From NCBI RefSeq assembly GCF_025685645.1, contig NZ_JAGSYF010000002.1, positions 1,054,907-1,118,906 of the forward strand: a stretch of DNA of 64,000 nt, in the 5' to 3' direction. The position numbers were made by a program, and so were the translations under genes. Source of the stretch: Edaphobacter bradus (GTDB taxonomy: Bacteria; Acidobacteriota; Terriglobia; Terriglobales; Acidobacteriaceae). Below are positions 25,651-33,541 of the stretch, piece after piece. Each line of letters starts with the position of its first letter. Position 1 is the stretch's first letter. The notes beneath the pieces are model-generated. The model was not told the DNA's origin. It was given only the letters and a program-made list of their open reading frames with translations, and did not search any database.

Positions 25651-25943
25651 CAGGCCTTCAGCGGAGGTCATAGAATCCTGTCAAGTCCCCAAACCAGCCA
25701 ACCCAAACAAAACAAGCCACATCGCCGTGGCAGAGTAGTTTCCCCTGATCCGCTAAAATAGAACCAGTGAGAAAAAGGAAAGTGCCCCGGCCAACACCGG
25801 GGCTCTCCTCTCTTACCTAAATAACCCATTTACTTTTAATACTTTGCCGGTAAGTCGTTTAGATAGAATATTTTGCAGTCGAAGTCCAAGCCTAAAGCCA
25901 ATAGAATGAAGATTTTGACGGAAAACTGGAGGGGTGGGGGTAC
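25651..25943 (-). repeat. Composite intergenic repeat C1, directly after tsaE
   Basis: Read on the minus strand from the tsaE stop: a GGGGGTACC block, TGCAAAATATTC (25866-25877), CAAAGTATT (25838-25846), a terminator hairpin (25784-25803), AACTACTCTGCCAC (25727-25740) and CTTGACAGG (25677-25685). The same ordered blocks occur at 32577-33070 and 49012-49283. Its distal part (25651-25727) is direct repeat R2 of the hip-like module. Confidence 0.8.
25784..25803 (-). terminator. Rho-independent terminator inside composite repeat C1
   Basis: GCCCCGG...CCGGGGC hairpin; on the minus strand it is followed by ACTTTCCTTTTT. It would end the nnrD-tsaE transcript. Confidence 0.8.
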
Positions 25944-26402
25944 CTACCGCCACCGGACCATCAGCAGCCGCTCATTGCCCTCGCCGTGCTCCATGGCGAT
26001 CTCGGCGTCGGCGCGGCTGACGATGCTCTCGAAGCGCTCGCCCCACTCGACCAGAACCAGCGCGTCGGGTTGGGACTCCATCTCCTCAATGCCGAGCGTA
26101 GCGAGTTCCTTCTCGGTCTCCAGCCGGTAGAGATCGAGGTGATAGACCCGCACCTTCGGCCCGGCATACTCGTGGACGAGCGTGAAGGTCGGGCTGGTCA
26201 CGTCCTCCTCCTGGGCCGCGCCGAGCGCCGCAGCGATGCCCTTCACCAGCGTCGTCTTGCCTGCGCCCACATCGCCGCGCAGCACGACCAGCTTCGGCGG
26301 AGGCGACAGAATCTCGGCGATCGTCTGGCCCAGCGCCAGCGTCCCTGAAACCGACCGCGTGCGAAACCGCTTTTCGCGAGTAAAGCTCGGCGTGACGCTC
26401 AT
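25944..26402 (-). CDS. tsaE: tRNA threonylcarbamoyladenosine biosynthesis ATPase TsaE
   Basis: The 152-residue protein starts at 26402 in an ATGA overlap with the nnrD stop; the upstream in-frame extension is the 15-bp repeat of nnrD read in another frame. TsaE is the P-loop ATPase that works with TsaB and TsaD to make t6A37 in tRNAs. Walker A is GDVGAGKTT (residues 43-51), followed by TSPTFTLVHEY, HLDLYRLE and LVLVEWGER, all conserved in TsaE. Length is normal. It is the last gene of the nnrD-tsaE operon. Confidence 0.97.
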   Translation of the reverse strand: MSVTPSFTREKRFRTRSVSGTLALGQTIAEILSPPPKLVVLRGDVGAGKTTLVKGIAAALGAAQEEDVTSPTFTLVHEYAGPKVRVYHLDLYRLETEKELATLGIEEMESQPDALVLVEWGERFESIVSRADAEIAMEHGEGNERLLMVRWR

Positions 26403-28036
26403 GCGCGCAGCCCCACGCTCCGAAGCCCTGCGATCCGAAGTCCTGCGATCCGAAGTCCTGTGATCCACGTGAGCCGATTCGCGTCGGTCACGCGAGAGCG
26501 GAACGCATCCGAAAGATGGCGCACTGTGTCTGTCGCGAGAACGGTATGTTCATCCATCGCCTGCGCGGCGAAATCACCCGCGAGACCGTGCAGGTAGACC
26601 GCCGTCTCCACCGCGCGGGCAACGTCATCGGGATACTGCGCCAGCATCGCCGCGACGATGCCGGTCAGGATGTCGCCGCTGCCGCCCTTCGCCATCGCTG
26701 GATTCCCCGTCGTATTCACGGCGATGCTGCCGTCGGGATGCGCGATCAGCGTTCGCCAGCCCTTGAGCACCAGCGTGACCTTGTGCGCCGTAGCAAACCG
26801 GCGCGCAAGCCCGATGCGGTCGGCCTCGACCTCCTTGACGGTCAGCCCGGCGAGCCGCGCCATCTCGCCCGGATGCGGAGTCAGCACCAGCACGCGCCCC
26901 GCGCCGTCGAGCAGCTCGGCGCGCCCGGCGAAGGCGTTCAGCGCGTCGGCGTCGAGCACCATCGGCACGCGCGTCTTTGCCACCAGCTCGCGCGCCACCG
27001 CCGAAGCCTCGCCCTTCTGCGAGAGCCCCGGCCCAACCGCAACGACGGTCATACGCTCCAGCAGCGCCGCGAGCCTGTCGCCCGCGAGATTCCTCAGCGA
27101 GACCGCACCTTCGGGCCCCTGCAGCAGCGGGCGAACCATCAGCTCCGGCGCGACCCCGCCGACCAGCCCGACGATGCTGTCCGGAACCGCAGCCGTCACC
27201 AGTCCCGCGCCGGTCCGCATCGCCGCCAGCGACGCCATCGAAGGCGCGCCGGCTGTCCCGTAGCTTCCGCCGACGATGAGCACATGGCCGAAGCGGCCTT
27301 TGTTGGCGTCCACATCGCGAGGCCGCTCCACAACTGCCTTCGACGAGCCCGCCCACGTGAGCCCCGAGCCCGACTGCACCGCCGCCTCCGGCGAGCCAAT
27401 CGGAGCGACGACGACCGGCCCAAACGTCGCGCTCGTCAAGTGTCCAAAGACGTGAGCCATCTTCGGAGCCGTGAATGTGGCGACGGCATCGGCGCGATAG
27501 GCGCCCTCTGCGCTCTGCTCCATCGAGTCAGCGTCCCAACCCGAGGGCAGATCGACCGCAACGACGGGCACAGACGTGCGGTTCACAACATCGCGCGCCG
27601 CAGCGGCAAGCCCGCGCAGCGGCGGCTGAAAGCCCGTACCGACGACAGCGTCGATGAGCAGATCGCAGTCGTCGAGCAGTGGTGCGAGTTCAGAGGCGTC
27701 CTCGATCTCAAGCAGAGCGACCTTCGAAGCCTCGTACCTCAGCCGATCGAGAGCCGTAGCGGCTTCTCCTGCCTTTACCTCGGCGGCGCGCCCCAGCAGC
27801 ACAACTGTAACGTCGCGTCCCTTCGCCGCCAGCAGCCGCGCTGCGACGAAGCCATCGCCGCCGTTGTTTCCCTTGCCGCACAACGCGACAACGCGCCGCG
27901 CCGCCGGATACTCCGCCAGGCAGAACGTCGCCACCGCTGAGCCGGCGTTATCCATCAGCGTATTCAGCGGAACGCCAAACTCCTCGGCGGTCCGCCGGTC
28001 GGCCGCCCCCATCTCTGCGGAGGTGAGAATCTTCAT
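26399..28036 (-). CDS. nnrD: Bifunctional NAD(P)H-hydrate repair enzyme (epimerase + ADP/ATP-dependent dehydratase)
   Basis: The 545-residue fusion repairs hydrated NAD(P)H. Residues 1 to about 215 form the NnrE/YjeF_N epimerase domain (AALCGKGNNGGDGFVAAR-like motif near residue 55, DLLIDAVVGTGF). Residues of about 230-525 form the ribokinase-like NnrD dehydratase with VLTPHPGEMARL and the nucleotide-site GNPAMAKGGSGDILTGIV. Both halves look intact. The extreme C-terminus (WITGLRIAGLRIAGLRSVGL) is an oddity encoded by three 15-bp tandem repeats and is probably lineage-specific. It overlaps tsaE by ATGA. Confidence 0.96.
   Translation of the reverse strand: MKILTSAEMGAADRRTAEEFGVPLNTLMDNAGSAVATFCLAEYPAARRVVALCGKGNNGGDGFVAARLLAAKGRDVTVVLLGRAAEVKAGEAATALDRLRYEASKVALLEIEDASELAPLLDDCDLLIDAVVGTGFQPPLRGLAAAARDVVNRTSVPVVAVDLPSGWDADSMEQSAEGAYRADAVATFTAPKMAHVFGHLTSATFGPVVVAPIGSPEAAVQSGSGLTWAGSSKAVVERPRDVDANKGRFGHVLIVGGSYGTAGAPSMASLAAMRTGAGLVTAAVPDSIVGLVGGVAPELMVRPLLQGPEGAVSLRNLAGDRLAALLERMTVVAVGPGLSQKGEASAVARELVAKTRVPMVLDADALNAFAGRAELLDGAGRVLVLTPHPGEMARLAGLTVKEVEADRIGLARRFATAHKVTLVLKGWRTLIAHPDGSIAVNTTGNPAMAKGGSGDILTGIVAAMLAQYPDDVARAVETAVYLHGLAGDFAAQAMDEHTVLATDTVRHLSDAFRSRVTDANRLTWITGLRIAGLRIAGLRSVGLRA
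26416..26460 (-). repeat. Three 15-bp tandem repeats in the nnrD 3' end
   Basis: Units at 26416-26430, 26431-26445 and 26446-26460 (the last two identical) encode repeated GLRIA-type pentapeptides at the C-terminus of NnrD. Because 15 is a multiple of three, copy changes keep the frame. Confidence 0.9.
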
Positions 28037-28113
28037 CTCAGTCGTGTACCAGACATTCCTCTCAACCCTTGTACCCGATTCGCGCGCGTCGCGCCAATCG
28101 ACGCGCGCGTTGG

Positions 28114-29031
28114 TCAGAGCAGCGAGAGGATGCGATCGGCCACGGCGGCAGCCTCAGCCGCAGCCAGCACGTCATGCACGCGCACGATGTGTGCTCCGTT
28201 GAGGATCGCGGCGACGCTTGCGGCGATGGTTGCATGCAGCCGCGCGTCGACTGCGGGCGGCTCCTGGGCTGGTGGCCCCTGGCCATGCAGCGACGCGATC
28301 GTGTGCGCGAGGAAGCCCTTGCGCGAGGCCCCGAGCAGCAGCGGCAGGCCGAGCTCCTGCAGCTCGTCGAAGTGCGAGAGCAGTGGATAGTTCTCGTCGA
28401 GGAGCTTGCCGAAGCCGACCCCGGGATCGAGCACGATGCGGTTGCGCGCGATGCCTGCGGACGTCGCCTCATCGAGCCGCTGCGCCAGGTCGTTCAGCAC
28501 CATCGGCACGACGGCCTGCGGAGCCAGCGGAGGCAACTCGCGCCACTCCTGCGGCCTTCCGCGCGTGTGCATCAGCACGAGGCCGCAGCGCAGCGCCGCA
28601 CAGGTCGCGGCCATCTCCGTGTCCCAGAGGAACCCGCTGACATCGTTGACGATCTCGACTCCCGCCTCAACGGCGCGCTTCGCCGTTGCCGCGTGGTAGG
28701 TGTCGACCGAGAGGATCACCTCGGGGCGGTGCGCGAGGATGGCTTCGATGACGGGCAGGATGCGCGCCTGCTCTTCGTTCGCGGTGAGTGGAGTGGCATT
28801 GGGCCGAGTCGTCTCGCCGCCGATGTCGAGGATCTGCGCTCCCTCGTCGAGCAGCCGGATGGCGTGCGCCAGAGCGCGTTCGGGGGCGTTCTCGGCCGAG
28901 TAGAAGTAGCCGCCGTCGGAGAACGAGTCGGGCGTGACGTTGAGGATGCCCATGATGATCGTCCGCTGCCCGAGAGCGAGAGTTCGGGAGCGGAGATGCC
29001 AGTCGTAGCTCGGGCGAGGCAGAAACGGCAT
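28114..29031 (-). CDS. folP: Dihydropteroate synthase
   Basis: The 305-residue TIM-barrel enzyme condenses p-aminobenzoate with 6-hydroxymethyl-dihydropterin pyrophosphate in folate synthesis. Signatures are complete: IMGILNVTPDSFSDGG (residues 26-41), the second pterin motif ILDIGGETTRPNA, EIVNDVSGF, and LLLGASRKGFLA. Length is within the normal range with a short N-terminal extension. It is separated by 77 bp from the nnrD start on the same strand and may be cotranscribed with it. The upstream non-coding stretch, shared with divergent dacB, contains a long inverted repeat. Confidence 0.97.
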   Translation of the reverse strand: MPFLPRPSYDWHLRSRTLALGQRTIIMGILNVTPDSFSDGGYFYSAENAPERALAHAIRLLDEGAQILDIGGETTRPNATPLTANEEQARILPVIEAILAHRPEVILSVDTYHAATAKRAVEAGVEIVNDVSGFLWDTEMAATCAALRCGLVLMHTRGRPQEWRELPPLAPQAVVPMVLNDLAQRLDEATSAGIARNRIVLDPGVGFGKLLDENYPLLSHFDELQELGLPLLLGASRKGFLAHTIASLHGQGPPAQEPPAVDARLHATIAASVAAILNGAHIVRVHDVLAAAEAAAVADRILSLL

Positions 29032-29050
29032 GCAGGAATTCTAGTTGGAG

Positions 29051-29128
29051 TTGCAGGTTGTCAGTTACAGGTTGTTAGTTGTCCGGCCGCCACGCACCAC
29101 CTGACACCTGGCAACTGACAACCTGCTA
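29051..29128. repeat. Inverted repeat between folP and dacB
   Basis: CAGGTTGTCAGTT at 29051-29063 is mirrored by AACTGACAACCTG at 29116-29128, and pairing continues imperfectly inward (ACAGGT with ACCTGG). Related GGTTGTTAGTTG sequence occurs at 49132-49160. It occupies the divergent promoter region and could fold into a hairpin of 20-30 bp. Confidence 0.7.
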
Positions 29129-29140
29129 GACTGCGCGGAT

Positions 29141-30781
29141 ATGGCGAGATGGATGCGGTTTGCGGTGGCGTTGCTGGTGGTGTGTTCAGGCGTAGCGCGC
29201 GCTCAGGAAACAGGATGCACTGGTGCGAAGGGCAAGGCTGGCAGCAGCGCGCCGTGCTCCGAGATGGCGAAGCAGATCGCGGCCCTGCTGGACGACCCGC
29301 AGGTGGCGCGAGCGCACTGGGGAATCGACGTGACGGCAATAGACGGCACGCCGATCTACTCGCTGAACGAGGGCCAGCTCTTTCAGCCGGCGAGTAACGC
29401 GAAGATGTTCACGACGGCGACTGCGCTCGCACTGCTCGGCGCGAACACGACCTTTGAGACGAAGATCGTTGCGCGAGGCGTCTTCAACGGAGCGACCAAG
29501 CTCACCGGCGACGTCGTGCTGGTGGGCTCGGGCGATGCGAACCTCTCGGGGCGCGAGATTCCTTATGTTCCGCCGTCGATGCGGCCGAAGCTGGCTCCGG
29601 GACAGACTCCTCCGCTGGGGCCGCCTGCGCTGCGGTATCTGGACGAGATGGCCGATCAGGTCGCGAAGACGGGCCTGAAGGTCGTGAACGGCGATGTGGT
29701 GGGAGACGACACGCTGTTTCCGTGGGAGCCTTATCCGCAGGACTGGTCGATCGACGACACGGTGTGGGGATACGGAGCGCCCATCTCCGCGCTGTCGATC
29801 AACGATAACCAGATCAAGGTGACTGTGACGCCGGGAGACGCGCCGGGCAAGCCGCCGACAGTGACGATCGATCCGATTGCGCCGTACTACACCATCGACA
29901 CAACGGCGCTGGTGACCGGCGCGGCCAAGAGCGGCAGCCACGTGGACATGCAGCGCGCGATGGGCTCGAAGGTGCTGCGGATCTACGGGTCGATTGCAGT
30001 GGACGCGCAGCCGGATGAGGAGGAAGTCGCGATCATCGATCCGGCGGAGTACGCGGCTGCCGCTCTGAAGTCGATGCTGGAGGCACGTGGGATTGTGGTG
30101 ACGGGCGTAGCGCGGGCGCGGCACCGCATCTCGACGGATTCGACGGGGTTCATGCAAGCTTCGCATGAGCCGCTGGCAACGATGGACTGGTCGAAGACTT
30201 ACGCGCCGCAGAGGCCGGCGGAGCAAGGGACGAGCGTGCTGGCGCGGCACACCTCGCCGACGCTGATCGAAGACGTCGTGGTGACGAACAAGGTCAGTCA
30301 GAATCTCCACGCAGAGATGTTCCTGCATAACGCAGGCGCCGCAGTGCTGAGCGATGGTTCGACGGTCGGCGGAGCGCGCGTGGTGCGGGCGTTTCTCGAG
30401 CATGCGGGCATCGACAAGGATGACTTCGTCTTCTTCGACGGCTCAGGCCTGAGCGGTCACGATCTGGTGGCTCCCCGGGCGACGGTGCGGTTGCTGCAGT
30501 ACGCGACGACGCAGCCGTGGTTCGCCGACTGGCGCCGCTCGCTGCCCATAGGCGGCGAGGACGGCTCGCTGGTGGAGCGGTTCGGCAAGGCTCCGTTGAA
30601 AGACCATGTCTTTGCGAAGACGGGGACGCTGGGCGAGGCGCGCGCGCTGAGCGGCTATCTCGACTGCGCGAGCGGGAAGACGGTGATCTTCTCGATCATG
30701 GTGGGGAACCACACTCCCGCGTCGAGCGCCGACCGCGAGGCGATGGACAAGATCGTGGCGGCCATTGCGGCGGCGAACTGA
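29141..30781 (+). CDS. dacB: D-alanyl-D-alanine carboxypeptidase/endopeptidase (PBP4, class C)
   Basis: The 546-residue periplasmic enzyme has a signal peptide (FAVALLVVCSGVARAQ) and the penicillin-binding motifs of PBP4: SxxK as SNAK at residues 85-88, SxN as SQNLHAEMF, and KTG at about 493-495 (AKTGTLGEARALSGYL). The extra domain between SxxK and SxN is present. It trims or cleaves peptidoglycan cross-links. Length is slightly above the E. coli protein. It heads a plus-strand run with a cytochrome c lipoprotein and a membrane protein. Confidence 0.95.
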   Translation: MARWMRFAVALLVVCSGVARAQETGCTGAKGKAGSSAPCSEMAKQIAALLDDPQVARAHWGIDVTAIDGTPIYSLNEGQLFQPASNAKMFTTATALALLGANTTFETKIVARGVFNGATKLTGDVVLVGSGDANLSGREIPYVPPSMRPKLAPGQTPPLGPPALRYLDEMADQVAKTGLKVVNGDVVGDDTLFPWEPYPQDWSIDDTVWGYGAPISALSINDNQIKVTVTPGDAPGKPPTVTIDPIAPYYTIDTTALVTGAAKSGSHVDMQRAMGSKVLRIYGSIAVDAQPDEEEVAIIDPAEYAAAALKSMLEARGIVVTGVARARHRISTDSTGFMQASHEPLATMDWSKTYAPQRPAEQGTSVLARHTSPTLIEDVVVTNKVSQNLHAEMFLHNAGAAVLSDGSTVGGARVVRAFLEHAGIDKDDFVFFDGSGLSGHDLVAPRATVRLLQYATTQPWFADWRRSLPIGGEDGSLVERFGKAPLKDHVFAKTGTLGEARALSGYLDCASGKTVIFSIMVGNHTPASSADREAMDKIVAAIAAAN

Positions 30782-30821
30782 CGCCTCGGGGCCTCAGTCG
30801 CGAGATGCGAGAATAGAAGTT

Positions 30822-31172
30822 GTGAGGATATCGAGGATTTTGCTGGCCGCTATGGCCGTGACGCTGATGGCGGGATGTAGGCGTGTGCCTCCGCCAACTC
30901 CGCTGTCGGAGCTGAATGCGCAGCAGATGCATGGTCATGCGGTGTTTCAGACGCAGTGCGCGCGCTGCCATAACGACCGTCAGGACGCTCCGCTGAACGG
31001 GCCTCCGCTGATTGGGATCTACAAGAAGCAGTATCTGCACAGCGGCGCACCTGCAAACGACGAGCGCGTCACGGACACGATTCAGCACGGCCACGGACTG
31101 ATGCCGGCAATGGGGAATACGATTGACCAGCAGGACCTGGACGATCTGCTGAGGTATCTGCATACGTTATGA
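30822..31172 (+). CDS. Cytochrome c-type lipoprotein
   Basis: Starting at the GTG 30822, the 116-residue product has a lipoprotein signal (AAMAVTLMAGC, lipobox Cys at about residue 18), so it is membrane-anchored. A single haem c site CARCHN lies near residue 50 and the axial Met is probably in GLMPAMGN. Such small class I cytochromes carry electrons on the periplasmic face. It is 40 bp after dacB and its stop overlaps the next gene by ATGA, indicating an operon. Confidence 0.88.
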   Translation: MRISRILLAAMAVTLMAGCRRVPPPTPLSELNAQQMHGHAVFQTQCARCHNDRQDAPLNGPPLIGIYKKQYLHSGAPANDERVTDTIQHGHGLMPAMGNTIDQQDLDDLLRYLHTL

Positions 31173-31558
31173 GCGACCCAATGAGTAATTCAGACGAGAT
31201 CAAAAAACTGGAAGCGCGCGCGCATGGCATGTTGCCCGGAGTCGCGGGCATCTGCCTGTTCCTGCTGGTGATGACGATGGTGAACGCCTTTGCCGCGCTG
31301 CGGGGGCAGTTCGGCACAGGCGGCGGGAAGTATGGCGTGCTGGCGATCTGCACGCTGTTCGCCGCGGGAATCTTCGGGCTGCTGCGGCTTAGGCGCTGGG
31401 GATGGGCGCTGGTGCTGGCCGGGTGCCTCACGCTGAGCCTCGGGAACTTCTTTGTCTTTGCGAAGCTGCACATCTTTCCGTTTTTGGTGCAGGCTCTGTT
31501 CGCGCTGGTCTTCTTCCTCTACCTGGTGAGGACTGAGGTGCGTGAGCGGCTGCGATGA
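31169..31558 (+). CDS. Hypothetical four-helix membrane protein
   Basis: The 129-residue protein starts in an ATGA overlap with the cytochrome gene. Hydrophobic helices are GVAGICLFLLVMTMVNAFAA, YGVLAICTLFAAGIFGLLRL, WGWALVLAGCLTLSLGNFFV and FPFLVQALFALVFFLYLV. The motif LRRWGWAL after helix 2 is typical of many small uncharacterised membrane proteins. Coupling to the cytochrome suggests a membrane partner, but no redox motif is seen. Confidence 0.75.
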   Translation: MSDPMSNSDEIKKLEARAHGMLPGVAGICLFLLVMTMVNAFAALRGQFGTGGGKYGVLAICTLFAAGIFGLLRLRRWGWALVLAGCLTLSLGNFFVFAKLHIFPFLVQALFALVFFLYLVRTEVRERLR

Positions 31559-31630
31559 TGGAATCCGCCGCAAGACGGTGAGCTTCGATTAGCGGCCATT
31601 TCGGGGGGAAACGGCGGACAGGCAGGTACA

Positions 31631-32575
31631 ATGAAAGGGATGACTCCGCCGGTGGCAACGATACAGGAAGAGCTTGTCCAGATCGACCTTACGCCGAGGA
31701 AGCCCGCGCCGAAGCCTGCATGGCTGAAGGCGAAGGCCCCCATGGGCGAAACCTTTCACAGCCTGAAGAAGATGGCGCGGGAGCTGAACCTCCATACCGT
31801 GTGCGAGAGCGCGCAGTGCCCGAACATTGGAGAGTGCTGGAACCAGAAGGCCGCGACCTTCATGATGCTCGGCAACCTCTGCACGCGGCGGTGCGGATTC
31901 TGCGCGGTTCCCAAGGGCAAGCCGGAGCCGATTGATTTTGATGAGCCCCGGCGCGTGGCCTACGCCGTCGCGCAGCTCGGGCTGCACCACGCGGTCATCA
32001 CCAGCGTGAATCGCGACGACGACAATGTTGGTGCGGCGCAGGCGTTCGTGAAGGTGGTCGAGGAGATTCGGCTGCAGGCTCCGGGCTGCAGGGTGGAGAT
32101 TCTCACCCCCGACTTCCAGGGGAATGAGGAGTCGCTGCGGCTTGTGGTCGCGGCGAGGCCGGAGATCCTGAACCACAACATCGAGACGGTGCCCCGGCTG
32201 TATCGCGTGGCGAAGTCGGGCGGCCGGTATGAGAGGTCGCTGCGGTTTCTGGAGCACGCCAAGGAGATCGCCGCCGAGACAGGCGAAGAGATTGTCACCA
32301 AGACGGGCATCATCGTGGGGATGGGCGAGGAGATCCACGAACTGCTCTCCGTGTTTCGCGACCTGGCAGATCGCCGTGTCGACATCCTGACCATCGGGCA
32401 GTACCTGCGGCCTTCACGCGACCATCTGCCGATGATGCGGTACTACACGCCGGACGAGTTCGCCTTCCTCAAGCACGAAGCGCTGGGCATGGGCTTCAAG
32501 CATGTGGAGTCGGGGCCGCTGGTGCGGTCGAGCTACCATGCGCAGGAGCAGGCGGAGTCTACCGGGTTGGCGTGA
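31631..32575 (+). CDS. lipA: Lipoyl synthase
   Basis: The 314-residue radical-SAM enzyme inserts two sulfurs into octanoyl groups on lipoyl domains. The auxiliary cluster cysteines 58, 63 and 69 (CESAQCPNIGEC), the radical-SAM cysteines 84, 88 and 91 (CTRRCGFC) and the C-terminal RSSYHA serine ligand are all present, as are ITSVNRDD and ILTPDFQG. Length and order are standard. No lipB is seen nearby. Composite repeat C2 starts directly after its stop codon. Confidence 0.98.
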   Translation: MKGMTPPVATIQEELVQIDLTPRKPAPKPAWLKAKAPMGETFHSLKKMARELNLHTVCESAQCPNIGECWNQKAATFMMLGNLCTRRCGFCAVPKGKPEPIDFDEPRRVAYAVAQLGLHHAVITSVNRDDDNVGAAQAFVKVVEEIRLQAPGCRVEILTPDFQGNEESLRLVVAARPEILNHNIETVPRLYRVAKSGGRYERSLRFLEHAKEIAAETGEEIVTKTGIIVGMGEEIHELLSVFRDLADRRVDILTIGQYLRPSRDHLPMMRYYTPDEFAFLKHEALGMGFKHVESGPLVRSSYHAQEQAESTGLA

Positions 32576-32576
32576 T

Positions 32577-33070
32577 AGGTTGTACCCCCCCTCCCCCTGT
32601 TTTGGTGCAAAATATTCAAAACAGATACTTTAGGTTCGGACTTCGGGCGCAATTGGACTGCCAGACACCGAAAAGCATGGGAAATCCGGCATTCCGATGC
32701 GCAAAGTATTCGAATAAAATGGTTTACGTGGCGGTGAAACAGGGGATAGAGTCTGAAGCCGAATAGTGCGGGCTTTCAGCCCTCGTTCTCTGACCTGCCT
32801 TTCCATGGGTTTCTCCCATGCTGGTATTGGACGCGCCGTTGGCGCGGTCACACGATTACAGGCGTAACGCGGTAACCGTGGTTCTGCACTAAAAGCGAAA
32901 GCCCGGCGCTCGGCCGGGCTCTTTTGTCTTCTGCTGTATTTATTTTACCGAATGGATGGAAACTACTCTGCCACTTGCCGACGAAAGATTTTCCGGCTGT
33001 AAGTTGATGGCCTGGATGGGGTTGCGAGTTTTGGTGCTGTGGGAATCGTGTCTGGAGGGCTTGACAGGTT
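32577..33070 (+). repeat. Composite intergenic repeat C2, directly after lipA
   Basis: Blocks in order: TACCCCCCCTCCCCCT, TGCAAAATATTC (32606-32617), CAAAGTATT (32702-32710), a long variable insert, a terminator hairpin (32900-32920), AACTACTCTGCCAC (32961-32974) and CTTGACAGG (33061-33069). It shares this layout with C1 and C3. The variable insert is not seen in the other copies. No gene is supported in 32576-33174. Confidence 0.75.
32900..32925 (+). terminator. Rho-independent terminator inside composite repeat C2
   Basis: AGCCCGGC...GCCGGGCT hairpin followed by CTTTTGTCTT. It would end the lipA transcript about 325 bp after the stop codon. Confidence 0.85.
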
Positions 33071-33174
33071 TTTCGGCATGTCCCCTGTCTGTCCGCAATG
33101 AGATTGCGGCAGCGCGCTGCAGCTACGCGGCCTAGTAGCAGGCGAAGTTGACGGGGCTACCGTAGAATGCGCCG

Positions 33175-33480
33175 ATGGGCGTTCGCTACCCGATCATCGC
33201 CAAAGAAGAGTCGCGCAAAGTGCGTGTTGAGATTCGTAGGGTCTTCGTTGAGGTGTGGGACCCAATACGTGTCATGGATGACCCAGAGTGGCCTCGCGAC
33301 GAATATGACGGCTACATCGGTCACGTCTTTGAGTTGCTGACCACTGGTGGGAGTGACGCGGAGATCATCGAATACCTCACATGGGCTGTTGAACGCATGG
33401 GGATGGATGGAAGCAGGATTAGCCTGCAGGGTGTCGTCGACGCATTGCGCCAAATCCGGTGGAAGGATAAATCGAACTAA
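33175..33480 (+). CDS. Small hypothetical protein, DUF1871-like
   Basis: The 101-residue protein contains FVEVWDPIRVMD, WPRDEYDGYIGHVFELLTTG and DAEIIEYLTWAVERMGM, which resembles the small helical DUF1871 family (WDPIGV..DEYD pattern). No biochemical function is known. The ATG at 33175 lacks a strong ribosome site. It is the first gene after composite repeat C2 and is followed after 60 bp by a secreted protein gene. Confidence 0.6.
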   Translation: MGVRYPIIAKEESRKVRVEIRRVFVEVWDPIRVMDDPEWPRDEYDGYIGHVFELLTTGGSDAEIIEYLTWAVERMGMDGSRISLQGVVDALRQIRWKDKSN

Positions 33481-33541
33481 ATGTTCATCTCACACCGACA
33501 TTTTCGTGGCAGACTGTTTGGGATCTACACGAGGAGCTAGG

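Noticed and set aside
26516-27940. 474-codon plus-strand open frame opposite nnrD
   Set aside because: Arg/His/Gln-rich composition without any family match; nnrD on the other strand is unambiguous.
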